From Dugong dugon (lineage: Eukaryota > Chordata > Mammalia > Sirenia > Dugongidae): 64,000 nt of DNA. Within the stretch, counting starts at the first letter, position 1, and the number at the start of each line of letters is the position of its first letter. The position numbers and the translations under genes are program-made. The notes under the pieces are model-generated. The model was not told where the DNA came from. It did no database searches and saw only the letters and a list, made by a program, of their open reading frames with translations. The stretch is from positions 141,702,736-141,766,735 of the forward strand of contig CM057463.1 in the NCBI GenBank assembly GCA_030035585.1, given 5' to 3'. This document shows, in pieces, positions 12,105-25,300 of this stretch.

Positions 12105-15100
12105 GCTTGAAGGAGAACGCTGTCTTTTGCTTTCTCTTTCATATGGTGAATAGGGAACTTAAACTTACTGCCAACAAAGTTTTTACTCAAGAGAATAACG
12201 CTTTGCCTCCTTCACCTTCGAGAATTGGAGAAACGCGGTTTCTCTTCTCCTTTAGCGATACCGTCTATAAAGCCCTATTCTCAGCTTCGCAGCACAGAAT
12301 GAATCCTGGAATGCTGGAAACCCTGAACGTCTTCCACTGCTTGAAAGGAGAAACGTCGTACACTTTATCAAAGTAGACAATGCACAGGAACTTTCTTAGA
12401 CATGTAAAACAGAGCGGTTCTCAAACACAGAAAGTGAATCGTGCTCCCTTCATCCCCAGACTGAGAGCAACAAGCTGTTGCTTTCTCTCTCAGGCAGGGA
12501 AGAAACTACATGCTCGTGTTAAGCATACAAGCTTTAGTCAGCAAAACTGAACCTCTTCTGCTGTCCTCTAGCTGAAGGCGGAGAATCTTCCTGTTCGGCT
12601 TTGAAAGCCAGTACTACCCTCATTCCTGGAAGGCAAACTTCCCTTTGAATACCAGAGGATTCAAATACTTGTTAGGCCTGCACTCTCCAGCCTTCTCCCA
12701 CTCAGAGAACATTGGAGAAAGCAGCTTGTGCTGGGCAGACTCTTTCTTGTAACAAAACTGAAAACGTAAGTAGATTCAGTTAAGCAGCTTGAAGGAGAAG
12801 GCTGTCTTTTGCTTTCTCTTTCATATGGTGAATAGGGAACTTAAACTTACTGCTAACAAAGTTTTTACTCAAGAGAATAACGCTTTGCCTCCTTCGCCTT
12901 CGAGAATGGGAGAAACGCGGTTTCTCTTCTCCTTTAGCGATACCATCTGTAAAGCCCTATTCTCAGCTTCGCAGCACAGAATGAATCCTGGAATGCTGGA
13001 AAGCCTGTACGGCTTCAACTACTTGAAAGGGAGAAAAGTCATACGTTTATCCTGGTAGACAATGAACAGGCAACGTTCTTAGTTATGTAACACAGAGGGA
13101 ATTTCCAACACAGAAAGTGAATTGTGCTCCGTTCCTCCCAAGACTGAGAACGACAAGCTCTCACTTTCTCTTTCAGGCAGGGAAGAAGCTACAGGCTCCT
13201 GTAGAGCATACAAGCTTTAGTCAGCAAAACTGAACCTCTTCTGCTGTCCTCTAGCTGAAGGCAGACAATCTGCCTGTTTGGCTTTGAAAGCCAGTAATAC
13301 CTTCATTCCCTGGTATGCGAAATTCCCTTGGAAATCCAGGGGATTCAAATGCTTGCTAGGCCTGCACTCTCCAGCCTTCTCCCACTCAGAGAACATTGGA
13401 GAAAGCAGCTTGTGCTGGGCAGACACTTTCTAGTAACAAAACTGAAAACTTAAGTAGATTCAGTTAACCAGCTTGAAGGAGAAGGCTGTGTTTTGCTCTC
13501 TCTTTCATATGGTGAATAGGAAACTAAAACTTACTGCTAACAAATGTTTTACTCAGGCGAAGTACGGTTCTGCCTCCTTAGCCTTGCAGAATGGGAGAAA
13601 CGCCGTTTCTCTTCTCCTTTAGCGATACCGTCTGGAAAGCGGTATTCTCAGCAGCGCAGCACAGAATGCCTCCCGGAATGCTGGAAACCCTGAACGTCTT
13701 CAACTGCTTGAAAGGGAGAAACGTCGTACACTTTATCAAAGTACACAATGCACAGGAACTTTCTTAGACATGTAAAACAGAGGGATTCTCAAGCACAGAA
13801 AGTGAATCGTGCTCCTCTCATCCACAGACTGAGAGCAACAAGCTCTTGCTTTCTCTTTCAGGCAGGGAAGAAGCTACAGGCTCGTGTTACGCACACAAGC
13901 TTTAGTCAGCAAATCTGAACCTCTTCTATTGTCCTCTAGCTGAAGGCACACAATCTACTTGTCTGGCTTTGAAAGCCAAGAGTACCTTCATTCCCTGGTA
14001 TGCAAACTTCCCTTAGAAACCCAGGGGATACAAATACTTGCTGGGCCTGCACCGTCCAGCCTTCTCCAACTCAGAGAACATTGGAGAAAGCAGCTTTGCT
14101 GGGCGGACTCTTTCCTCGAACAAAACTGAAAACTTAAGTAGATTCAGTTAAGCAGCTTGAAGGAGAACGCTGTATTTTGCTTTCTCTTTCATATGGTGAA
14201 TAGGGAACTTAAACTTACTGCCAACAAAGTTTTTACTCAAGAGAATAACGCTTTGCCTCCTTCACCTTCGAGAATTGGAGAAACGCGGTTTCTCTTCTCC
14301 TTTAGCGATACCGTCTATAAAGCCCTATTCTCAGCTTCGCAGCACAGAATGAATCCTGGAATGCTGGAAACCCTGAACGTCTTCCACTGCTTGAAAGGAG
14401 AAACGTCGTACACTTTATCAAAGTAGACAATGCACAGGAACTTTCTTAGACATGTAAAACAGAGCGGTTCTCAAACACAGAAAGTGAATCGTGCTCCCTT
14501 CATCCCCAGACTGAGAGCAACAAGCTGTTGCTTTCTCTCTCAGGCAGGGAAGAAACTACATGCTCGTGTTAAGCATACAAGCTTTAGTCAGCAAAACTGA
14601 ACCTCTTCTGCTGTCCTCTAGCTGAAGGCGGAGAATCTTCCTGTTCGGCTTTGAAAGCCAGTACTACCCTCATTCCTGGAAGGCAAACTTCCCTTTGAAT
14701 ACCAGAGGATTCAAATACTTGTTAGGCCTGCACTCTCCAGCCTTCTCCCACTCAGAGAACATTGGAGAAAGCAGCTTGTGCTGGGCAGACTCTTTCTTGT
14801 AACAAAACTGAAAACGTAAGTAGATTCAGTTAAGCAGCTTGAAGGAGAAGGCTGTCTTTTGCTTTCTCTTTCATATGGTGAATAGGGAACTTAAACTTAC
14901 TGCTAACAAAGTTTTTACTCAAGAGAATAACGCTTTGCCTCCTTCGCCTTCGAGAATGGGAGAAACGCGGTTTCTCTTCTCCTTTAGCGATACCATCTGT
15001 AAAGCCCTATTCTCAGCTTCGCAGCACAGAATGAATCCTGGAATGCTGGAAAGCCTGTACGGCTTCAACTACTTGAAAGGGAGAAAAGTCATACGTTTAT

Positions 15101-18100
15101 CCTGGTAGACAATGAACAGGCAACGTTCTTAGTTATGTAACACAGAGGGAATATCCAACACAGAAAGTGAATTGTGCTCCGTTCCTCCCAAGACTGAGAA
15201 CGACAAGCTCTCACTTTCTCTTTCAGGCAGGGAAGAAGCTACAGGCTCCTGTAGAGCATACAAGCTTTAGTCAGCAAAACTGAACCTCTTCTGCTGTCCT
15301 CTAGCTGAAGGCAGACAATCTGCCTGTTTGGCTTTGAAAGCCAGTAATACCTTCATTCCCTGGTATGCGAAATTCCCTTGGAAATCCAGGGGATTCAAAT
15401 GCTTGCTAGGCCTGCACTCTCCAGCCTTCTCCCACTCAGAGAACATTGGAGAAAGCAGCTTGTGCTGGGCAGACACTTTCTAGTAACAAAACTGAAAACT
15501 TAAGTAGATTCAGTTAACCAGCTTGAAGGAGAAGGCTGTGTTTTGCTCTCTCTTTCATATGGTGAATAGGAAACTAAAACTTACTGCTAACAAATGTTTT
15601 ACTCAGGCGAAGTACGGTTCTGCCTCCTTAGCCTTGCAGAATGGGAGAAACGCCGTTTCTCTTCTCCTTTAGCGATACCGTCTGGAAAGCGGTATTCTCA
15701 GCAGCGCAGCACAGAATGCCTCCCGGAATGCTGGAAACCCTGAACGTCTTCAACTGCTTGAAAGGGAGAAACGTCGTACACTTTATCAAAGTACACAATG
15801 CACAGGAACTTTCTTAGACATGTAAAACAGAGGGATTCTCAAGCACAGAAAGTGAATCGTGCTCCTCTCATCCACAGACTGAGAGCAACAAGCTCTTGCT
15901 TTCTCTTTCAGGCAGGGAAGAAGCTACAGGCTCGTGTTATGCACACAAGCTTTAGTCAGCAAATCTGAACCTCTTCTATTGTCCTCTAGCTGAAGGCACA
16001 CAATCTACTTGTCTGGCTTTGAAAGCCAAGAGTACCTTCATTCCCTGGTATGCAAACTTCCCTTAGAAACCCAGGGGATACAAATACTTGCTGGGCCTGC
16101 ACCGTCCAGCCTTCTCCAACTCAGAGAACATTGGAGAAAGCAGCTTTGCTGGGCGGACTCTTTCCTCGAACAAAACTGAAAACTTAAGTAGATTCAGTTA
16201 AGCAGCTTGAAGGAGAACGCTGTATTTTGCTTTCTCTTTCATATGGTGAATAGGGAACTTAAACTTACTGCCAACAAAGTTTTTACTCAAGAGAATAACG
16301 CTTTGCCTCCTTCACCTTCGAGAATTGGAGAAACGCGGTTTCTCTTCTCCTTTAGCGATACCGTCTATAAAGCCCTATTCTCAGCTTCGCAGCACAGAAT
16401 GAATCCTGGAATGCTGGAAACCCTGAACGTCTTCCACTGCTTGAAAGGAGAAACGTCGTACACTTTATCAAAGTAGACAATGCACAGGAACTTTCTTAGA
16501 CATGTAAAACAGAGCGGTTCTCAAACACAGAAAGTGAATCGTGCTCCCTTCATCCCCAGACTGAGAGCAACAAGCTGTTGCTTTCTCTCTCAGGCAGGGA
16601 AGAAACTACATGCTCGTGTTAAGCATACAAGCTTTAGTCAGCAAAACTGAACCTCTTCTGCTGTCCTCTAGCTGAAGGCGGAGAATCTTCCTGTTCGGCT
16701 TTGAAAGCCAGTACTACCCTCATTCCTGGAAGGCAAACTTCCCTTTGAATACCAGAGGATTCAAATACTTGTTAGGCCTGCACTCTCCAGCCTTCTCCCA
16801 CTCAGAGAACATTGGAGAAAGCAGCTTGTGCTGGGCAGACTCTTTCTTGTAACAAAACTGAAAACGTAAGTAGATTCAGTTAAGCAGCTTGAAGGAGAAG
16901 GCTGTCTTTTGCTTTCTCTTTCATATGGTGAATAGGGAACTTAAACTTACTGCTAACAAAGTTTTTACTCAAGAGAATAACGCTTTGCCTCCTTCGCCTT
17001 CGAGAATGGGAGAAACGCGGTTTCTCTTCTCCTTTAGCGATACCATCTGTAAAGCCCTATTCTCAGCTTCGCAGCACAGAATGAATCCTGGAATGCTGGA
17101 AAGCCTGTACGGCTTCAACTACTTGAAAGGGAGAAAAGTCATACGTTTATCCTGGTAGACAATGAACAGGCAACGTTCTTAGTTATGTAACACAGAGGGA
17201 ATATCCAACACAGAAAGTGAATTGTGCTCCGTTCCTCCCAAGACTGAGAACGACAAGCTCTCACTTTCTCTTTCAGGCAGGGAAGAAGCTACAGGCTCCT
17301 GTAGAGCATACAAGCTTTAGTCAGCAAAACTGAACCTCTTCTGCTGTCCTCTAGCTGAAGGCAGACAATCTGCCTGTTTGGCTTTGAAAGCCAGTAATAC
17401 CTTCATTCCCTGGTATGCGAAATTCCCTTGGAAATCCAGGGGATTCAAATGCTTGCTAGGCCTGCACTCTCCAGCCTTCTCCCACTCAGAGAACATTGGA
17501 GAAAGCAGCTTGTGCTGGGCAGACACTTTCTAGTAACAAAACTGAAAACTTAAGTAGATTCAGTTAACCAGCTTGAAGGAGAAGGCTGTGTTTTGCTCTC
17601 TCTTTCATATGGTGAATAGGAAACTAAAACTTACTGCTAACAAATGTTTTACTCAGGAGAAGTACGGTTCTGCCTCCTTAGCCTTGCAGAATGGGAGAAA
17701 CGCCGTTTCTCTTCTCCTTTAGCGATACCGTCTGGAAAGCGGTATTCTCAGCAGCGCAGCACAGAATGCCTCCCGGAATGCTGGAAACCCTCAACGTCTT
17801 CAACTGCTTGAAAGGGAGAAACGTCGTACACTTTATCAAAGTACACAATGCACAGGAACTTTCTTAGACATGTAAAACAGAGGGATTGTCAAGCACAGAA
17901 AGTGAGTCGTGCTCCTCTCATCCACAGACTGAGAGCAACAAGCTCTTGCTTTCTCTTTCAGGCAGGGAAGAAGCTACATGCTCGTGTTACGCACACAAGC
18001 TTTAGTCAGCAAATCTGAACCTCTTCTATTGTCCTCTAGCTGAAGGCACACAATCTACTTGTCTGGCTTTGAAAGCCAACAGTACCTTCATTCCCTGGTA

Positions 18101-19624
18101 TGCAAACTTCCCTTAGAAACCCAGGGGATACAAATACTTGCTGGGCCTGCACCGTCCAGCCTTCTCCAACTCAGAGAACATTGGAGAAAGCAGCTTTGCT
18201 GGGCGGACTCTTTCCTCGAACAAAACTGAAAACTTAAGTAGATTCAGTTAAGCAGCTTGAAGGAGAACACTGTATTTTCCTATGTCTTTCATGTGGTGAA
18301 TGGGGAACTTAGAATTGCTGCTAACAAATTTCTACTCAGCACAACTACGGTTTTGCCTCCTTCGCGTTCCAGAATGGGATAAACGCGGTTTCTCTTCTCT
18401 TTTAGCGATACCGTCTGTAAAGCCCTATTCTCATCTTCGCAGCACAGGATGCCTCCAGGAATGCTGGAAAGTCTGAACGGCTTCAACTACTTGAAAGGGA
18501 GAAAAGTCATACGCTTTATCCAGGTAGACAATGCACAGGCAACTTTCTTAGGCATGTAACACAGAGGGACTTTCCAACACAGAAAGTGAATCGTGCTCCG
18601 TTCCTCCCCAGACTGAGAGCAACAAGCTCTTGCTTTCTCTTTCAGGCAGGGAAGAATCTACATGCTCGTGTTAAGCACACAAGCTTTAGTCAGCAACACT
18701 GAACCTCTTCTGCTGTCCTCTAGCTGAAGGCAGACAATCTACGTGTTTGGCTTTGAAAGCCAGTAATATCTTCATTCCCTGGTATACAAAATTCCTATGG
18801 AAATCCAGGGGATTCAAATACTTGCTAGGCCTGCACTCTCCAGCCATCTCCCACTCAGAGAACATTGGAGAAAGCAGCTTGTGCTGGGCAGATTCTTTCT
18901 TGTAACAAAACTGAAAACTTAAGTAGATTCAGTTAAGCAGCTTGAAGGAGAACGCTGTCTTTTGCTTTCTCTTTCATATGGTGAATAGGGAACTTAAACT
19001 TACTGCTAACAAAGTTTTTACTCAAGAGAATAATGCTTTGCCTCCTTCGCCTTCGAGAATGGGAGAAACGCGGTTTCTCTTCTCCTTTAGCGATACCGTC
19101 TGTAAAGCCCTATTCTCAGCTTCGCAGCACAGAATGCCTCCCGCATTGCTGGAAAGTCTGAACGGCTTCAACTACTTGAAAGGGAGAAAAGTCATACGCT
19201 TTATTCAGGTAGACAATGCACAGGCAACTTTCTTAGGCATGTAACACAGAGGGACTTTCAAACACAGAAAGTGAATCGTGCTCCGTTCCTCCCCAGACTG
19301 AGAGCAACAAGCTCTTGCTTTCTCTTTCAGGCAGGGAAGAAGCTACAGGCTCCTGTAGAGCATACAAGCTTTAGTCAGCAAAACTGAACCTCTTCTGTTG
19401 TCCTCTAGCTGAAGTCAGACAATCTGCCTGTTTGGCTTTGAAAGCCAGTAATACCTTCATTCCCTGGTATGCGAAATTCCCTTGGAAATCCAGGAGATTC
19501 AAATACTTGCTAGGCCTGCACTCTCCAGCCTTCTCCCACTCAGAGAACGTTGGAGAAGGCAGCTTGTGCTGGGCGGACTCTTTCTTGTAACAAAACTGAA
19601 AACTTAAGTAGATTCAGTTAAGCA
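12105..19624 (+). repeat. HOR block 3: 11-monomer unit C'-(A-B-C)x2-A-B'-F-G, 7520 bp
   Basis: Monomers start at 12105 (C'), 12787 (A), 13471 (B), 14155 (C), 14837 (A), 15521 (B), 16205 (C), 16887 (A), 17571 (B'), 18255 (F) and 18940 (G). F and G are exactly 7520 bp downstream of their counterparts in block 2 (10735 to 18255; 11420 to 18940), and C' recurs at 19625. The unit equals block 2 plus one extra 2050-bp trimer. A few private substitutions distinguish copies, for example ACCCTCAACG near 17789 in B' where the other B-type copies have ACCCTGAACG. Confidence 0.95.
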
Positions 19625-22359
19625 GCTTGAAGGAGAACGCTGTCTTTTGCTTTCTCTTTCATATGGTGAATAGGGAACTTAAACTTACTGCCAACAAAGT
19701 TTTTACTCAAGAGAATAACGCTTTGCCTCCTTCACCTTCGAGAATTGGAGAAACGCGGTTTCTCTTCTCCTTTAGCGATACCGTCTATAAAGCCCTATTC
19801 TCAGCTTCGCAGCACAGAATGAATCCTGGAATGCTGGAAACCCTGAACGTCTTCCACTGCTTGAAAGGAGAAACGTCGTACACTTTATCAAAGTAGACAA
19901 TGCACAGGAACTTTCTTAGACATGTAAAACAGAGCGGTTCTCAAACACAGAAAGTGAATCGTGCTCCCTTCATCCCCAGACTGAGAGCAACAAGCTGTTG
20001 CTTTCTCTCTCAGGCAGGGAAGAAACTACATGCTCGTGTTAAGCATACAAGCTTTAGTCAGCAAAACTGAACCTCTTCTGCTGTCCTCTAGCTGAAGGCG
20101 GAGAATCTTCCTGTTCGGCTTTGAAAGCCAGTACTACCCTCATTCCTGGAAGGCAAACTTCCCTTTGAATACCAGAGGATTCAAATACTTGTTAGGCCTG
20201 CACTCTCCAGCCTTCTCCCACTCAGAGAACATTGGAGAAAGCAGCTTGTGCTGGGCAGACTCTTTCTTGTAACAAAACTGAAAACGTAAGTAGATTCAGT
20301 TAAGCAGCTTGAAGGAGAAGGCTGTCTTTTGCTTTCTCTTTCATATGGTGAATAGGGAACTTAAACTTACTGCTAACAAAGTTTTTACTCAAGAGAATAA
20401 CGCTTTGCCTCCTTCGCCTTCGAGAATGGGAGAAACGCGGTTTCTCTTCTCCTTTAGCGATACCATCTGTAAAGCCCTATTCTCAGCTTCGCAGCACAGA
20501 ATGAATCCTGGAATGCTGGAAAGCCTGTACGGCTTCAACTACTTGAAAGGGAGAAAAGTCATACGTTTATCCTGGTAGACAATGAACAGGCAACGTTCTT
20601 AGTTATGTAACACAGAGGGAATTTCCAACACAGAAAGTGAATTGTGCTCCGTTCCTCCCAAGACTGAGAACGACAAGCTCTCACTTTCTCTTTCAGGCAG
20701 GGAAGAAGCTACAGGCTCCTGTAGAGCATACAAGCTTTAGTCAGCAAAACTGAACCTCTTCTGCTGTCCTCTAGCTGAAGGCAGACAATCTGCCTGTTTG
20801 GCTTTGAAAGCCAGTAATACCTTCATTCCCTGGTATGCGAAATTCCCTTGGAAATCCAGGGGATTCAAATGCTTGCTAGGCCTGCACTCTCCAGCCTTCT
20901 CCCACTCAGAGAACATTGGAGAAAGCAGCTTGTGCTGGGCAGACACTTTCTAGTAACAAAACTGAAAACTTAAGTAGATTCAGTTAACCAGCTTGAAGGA
21001 GAAGGCTGTGTTTTGCTCTCTCTTTCATATGGTGAATAGGAAACTAAAACTTACTGCTAACAAATGTTTTACTCAGGCGAAGTACGGTTCTGCCTCCTTA
21101 GCCTTGCAGAATGGGAGAAACGCCGTTTCTCTTCTCCTTTAGCGATACCGTCTGGAAAGCGGTATTCTCAGCAGCGCAGCACAGAATGCCTCCCGGAATG
21201 CTGGAAACCCTGAACGTCTTCAACTGCTTGAAAGGGAGAAACGTCGTACACTTTATCAAAGTACACAATGCACAGGAACTTTCTTAGACATGTAAAACAG
21301 AGGGATTCTCAAGCACAGAAAGTGAATCGTGCTCCTCTCATCCACAGACTGAGAGCAACAAGCTCTTGCTTTCTCTTTCAGGCAGGGAAGAAGCTACAGG
21401 CTCGTGTTACGCACACAAGCTTTAGTCAGCAAATCTGAACCTCTTCTATTGTCCTCTAGCTGAAGGCACACAATCTACTTGTCTGGCTTTGAAAGCCAAC
21501 AGTACCTTCATTCCCTGGTATGCAAACTTCCCTTAGAAACCCAGGGGATACAAATACTTGCTGGGCCTGCACCGTCCAGCCTTCTCCAACTCAGAGAACA
21601 TTGGAGAAAGCAGCTTTGCTGGGCGGACTCTTTCCTCGAACAAAACTGAAAACTTAAGTAGATTCAGTTAAGCAGCTTGAAGGAGAACGCTGTATTTTCC
21701 TATGTCTTTCATGTGGTGAATGGGGAACTTAGAATTGCTGCTAACAAATTTCTACTCAGCACAACTACGGTTTTGCCTCCTTCGCGTTCCAGAATGGGAT
21801 AAACGCGGTTTCTCTTCTCTTTTAGCGATACCGTCTGTAAAGCCCTATTCTCATCTTCGCAGCACAGGATGCCTCCAGGAATTCTGGAAACCCTGAACAG
21901 CTTCAACTACTTGAAAGGGAGAAAAGTCATACGCTTTATCCAGGTAGACAATGCACAGGCAACTTTCCTAGGCATGTAACACAGAGGGACTTTCAAACAC
22001 AGAAAGTGAATCACGCTCCGTTCATCCCCAGACTGAGAGCAACAAGCTCTTGCTTTCTCTTTCAGGCAGGGAAGAATCTACACGCTCGTGTTAAGCACAC
22101 AAGCTTTAGTCAGCAAAACTGAACCCTTTCTGCTGTCCTCTAGCTGAAGGCAGACAATCTACCTGTTTGGCTTTGAAAGCCAGTAGTACCTTCATTCCCT
22201 GGTATGCAAAATTCCCTTGGAAATCCAGGGGATTCAAATACTTGCTAGGCCTGCACTCTCCAGCGTTGTCCCCCTTAGAGAACATTGGAGAATGCAGCTT
22301 TTGCTGGGCAGACTCTTTCTTGTAAGAAACCTGAAAACTTAAGTAGATTCAGTTAAGCA
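19625..22359 (+). repeat. HOR block 4, truncated: C'-A-B-F'
   Basis: C' (19625), A (20307) and B (20991) match the beginnings of the preceding units. B then passes into F' (21675) with no further trimer. F' starts like F but from about 21881 has its own substitutions (GGAATTCTGGAAACCC, TTTCCTAGGC, AATCACGCTCC). The last 3' third of B already shows the B'-type CCAACAGTACC. This is where regular order breaks down. Confidence 0.88.
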
Positions 22360-25300
22360 GCTTGAAGAAGAACGCTGTCTTTTGCTTTCTCTTTCTTAGG
22401 GTGAATAGGGAACTTAAACTTACTGCTAACAAAGTTTTTACTCAGGAGAATTAGGGTTTTGCCTCTTTCACGTTCCAGAATGGGAGAAACGCGGTTTCTC
22501 TTCTCTTTTAGCGATACTGTCCATAAAGCGGTATTCACACCCGTGCAGCACAGAATGACTCCCGGAATGCTGGAAACCCTGAACGGCTTCAACTGCTTGA
22601 AAGGGAGGAACGTCATATACTTTATCAAAGTACACAATGCACAGGAACTTTCTTAAATATGTAAAACAGAGGGATTTTCAACCACAAAATTGAATCGTGG
22701 TCCGTTCATCCACACAATGAGAGCAACAAGCTCTTGCTTTCTGTTTCAGGCAGGGAAGAAGCTACATGCTTGTGTTAAGCACACAAGCTTTAGTTGGCTA
22801 AACTGAACCTCTTCTGCTGTCCTCTAGGGGAAGGCAGACAGTCTACCTGGTTGGCTTTGAAAGCTAACAGTACCTTCATTCTCTTGTATGCAAATTTCCC
22901 TTTGAAACCCAGGAGATACAAATACTTGTTGGGCCTGCACTCTCCAGCCTTCTCCAACTCAGAGAACATTGGCGAAAGCAGCTTTCCTGGGAGACTCTTT
23001 CTTCTAACAAAACTGAAAACTTAAGTAGATTCAGTTTAGCAGCTTGAAGGAGAAAGCTGTATTTTGCTTTCTCTTTCATATGGTGAATAGGGAACTTCAA
23101 CTTACTGGTAAGAAAGTTTTTACTCAGGAGAACTACAGTTCTGCCTCCTTCGCGTTCCAGAATGGGAGAAACGTGGTTTCTCTTCTCCTTTAGCGATACC
23201 GTCTGTAAAGCCCTATTCTCAGCTTCGCAGCACAAAGTGACTCCCGGAGTGCTGGAAGCCTGTACGGCTTCAACTACTTGAAAGGGAGAAAAGTCATAAG
23301 CTTTATTCAGGTAGACAATGCAGAGGCAAATTTCTTAGTTATGTAACACAGAGGGACTTTCAAACACAGAAAGTGAATCGTGCTCCGTTCCTCCCCCGAC
23401 TGAGAGCAACAAGCTCTTGCTTTCTCTTTCAGGCAGGGAAGAAGCTACATGCTCGTGTTAAGCACAAGAGCTTTAGTCAGCAAAACTGAACCTCTTCTGC
23501 TGTCCTCTAGCTGAAGGCAGACAATCTTCCTGTTTGGCTTTGAAAGCCATTAGTACCTTCATTCCCTGGTATGCAAACTTCCCTTTGAAAACCAGGGGAT
23601 TCAAATACTTGCTAGGCCTGTACTCTCCAGCCTTCTCCCACTCAGAGAACATTGGAGAAAGGAGCTAGTGCTGGGCGGAACTTTTTTCTCACAAAACTGA
23701 AAACTTAAGTAGATTAGTTAAGCAGCTTGAGGTGAACGCTGTATTTTGCTTTCTCTTTCATGTGGTGAATGGTGAATTCCCACTTGCTGCTAACAAATAT
23801 TTTACTCAACACAGCTACGTTTTGCCTCCCTCGCGTTCCTGAACGGGACAAACGCGGTTTCTCTTCTCCTTTAGCAATACCGTCTGTAAAGCGTATTCTC
23901 AGCCGCGCAGCACAGAATGCCTCCCGGAATTCTGGAAACCCTGAACAGTTTCAACTGTTTGAAATGGAGAAACTTCACACACTTTAATCAAAGTAGACAA
24001 TGCACAGGCAACTTTCTTAGGCATGTAACACAGGGGGACTTTCAAACACAGAAAGTGAATCACGGTGCTCCGTTCATCCGCAGACTGAGAGCAGCAAGCT
24101 CTTGCTTTGTCTTTCAGGTAGGGAAGAAGCTACATGCTAGTGTAAGCACACAAGCTTTAGCCAGCAAAACTGAACCACTTCTGCTTTCCTCTAGCTGAAG
24201 GCAGACAATCTACCTGTTTGGCTTTGAAAGCCAGTAGTACCTTCATTCCCTGGTATGCAATCTTCCCTTTGAAAACCAGGGGAAGCAAATACTTGCTAGG
24301 CCTGTACTCTCCAGCCTTCTCCCACTCAGAGAACATTGGAGAAAGCAGCTTGTGCTGGGCGGACACTTTCTTCTAACAAAACTGAAAACTTAAGTAGATT
24401 AGTTAAGCAGCTTGAGGGGAATGCTGTATTTTGCTTTCTCTTTCATGTGGTGAATGGTGAATTCCCACTTGCTGCTAATAAAGCTTTTACTCAGCACAGC
24501 TAGTTTTGCCTCCCTCGCGTTCCTGAACGGGAGAAAAGCGGTTTCTCTTCTCCTTTAGCGATACCGTCTGTAAAGCGTATTCTCAGCCGCGCAGCACAGA
24601 ATGCCTCCCGGAATTCTGGAAACCCTGAACAGCTTCAACTGTTGGAAAGGGAGAAACGTCACACACTTTATCAAAGTAGACAATGCACAGGCAACTTTCT
24701 TAGGCATGTAACCCAGAGGGACTTTCCAACACAGAAAGTGAATCGTGCTCCGTTCCTCCCCAGACTGAGAGCAACAAGCTCTTGCTTTCTCTTTCAGGCA
24801 GGGAAGAATCTACATGCACCTGTTAAGCACACAGCTTTACTCAGCCAAACTGAATGCCTTCTGCTGTTCTCTAGCTGAAGGCAGACAGTCTACCTGTGTG
24901 GCATTGAAAGCCAGTAGTAACTTCATTCCCTGGTATGGAAAATGCCCTTGGAAATCCAGGGGATTCAAATACTTGCTAGGCCTGCACTCTCCAGCCTTCT
25001 CCCACTCAGAGAACATTGGAGAAAGCAGCTTGTGCTGGGCTGACACTTTCTTGTAACAAAACTGAAAACTTAAGTAGATTCAGTTAAGCAGCTTGAAGGA
25101 GAAGGCTGTCTTTTGCTTTCTCTTTCATATGGTGAATAGGAAACTAAAACTTACTGCTAACAAATGTTTTACACCGGAGTAGTACGGTTTTGCCTCGTTA
25201 GCCTTCCAGAATGGGAGAAATGCCGTTTCTCTTCTCTTTTAGCGATACCGTCTGTAAAGCCCTATTCTCAGCTTCGCAGCACAGAATGACTCCCGGCAAG

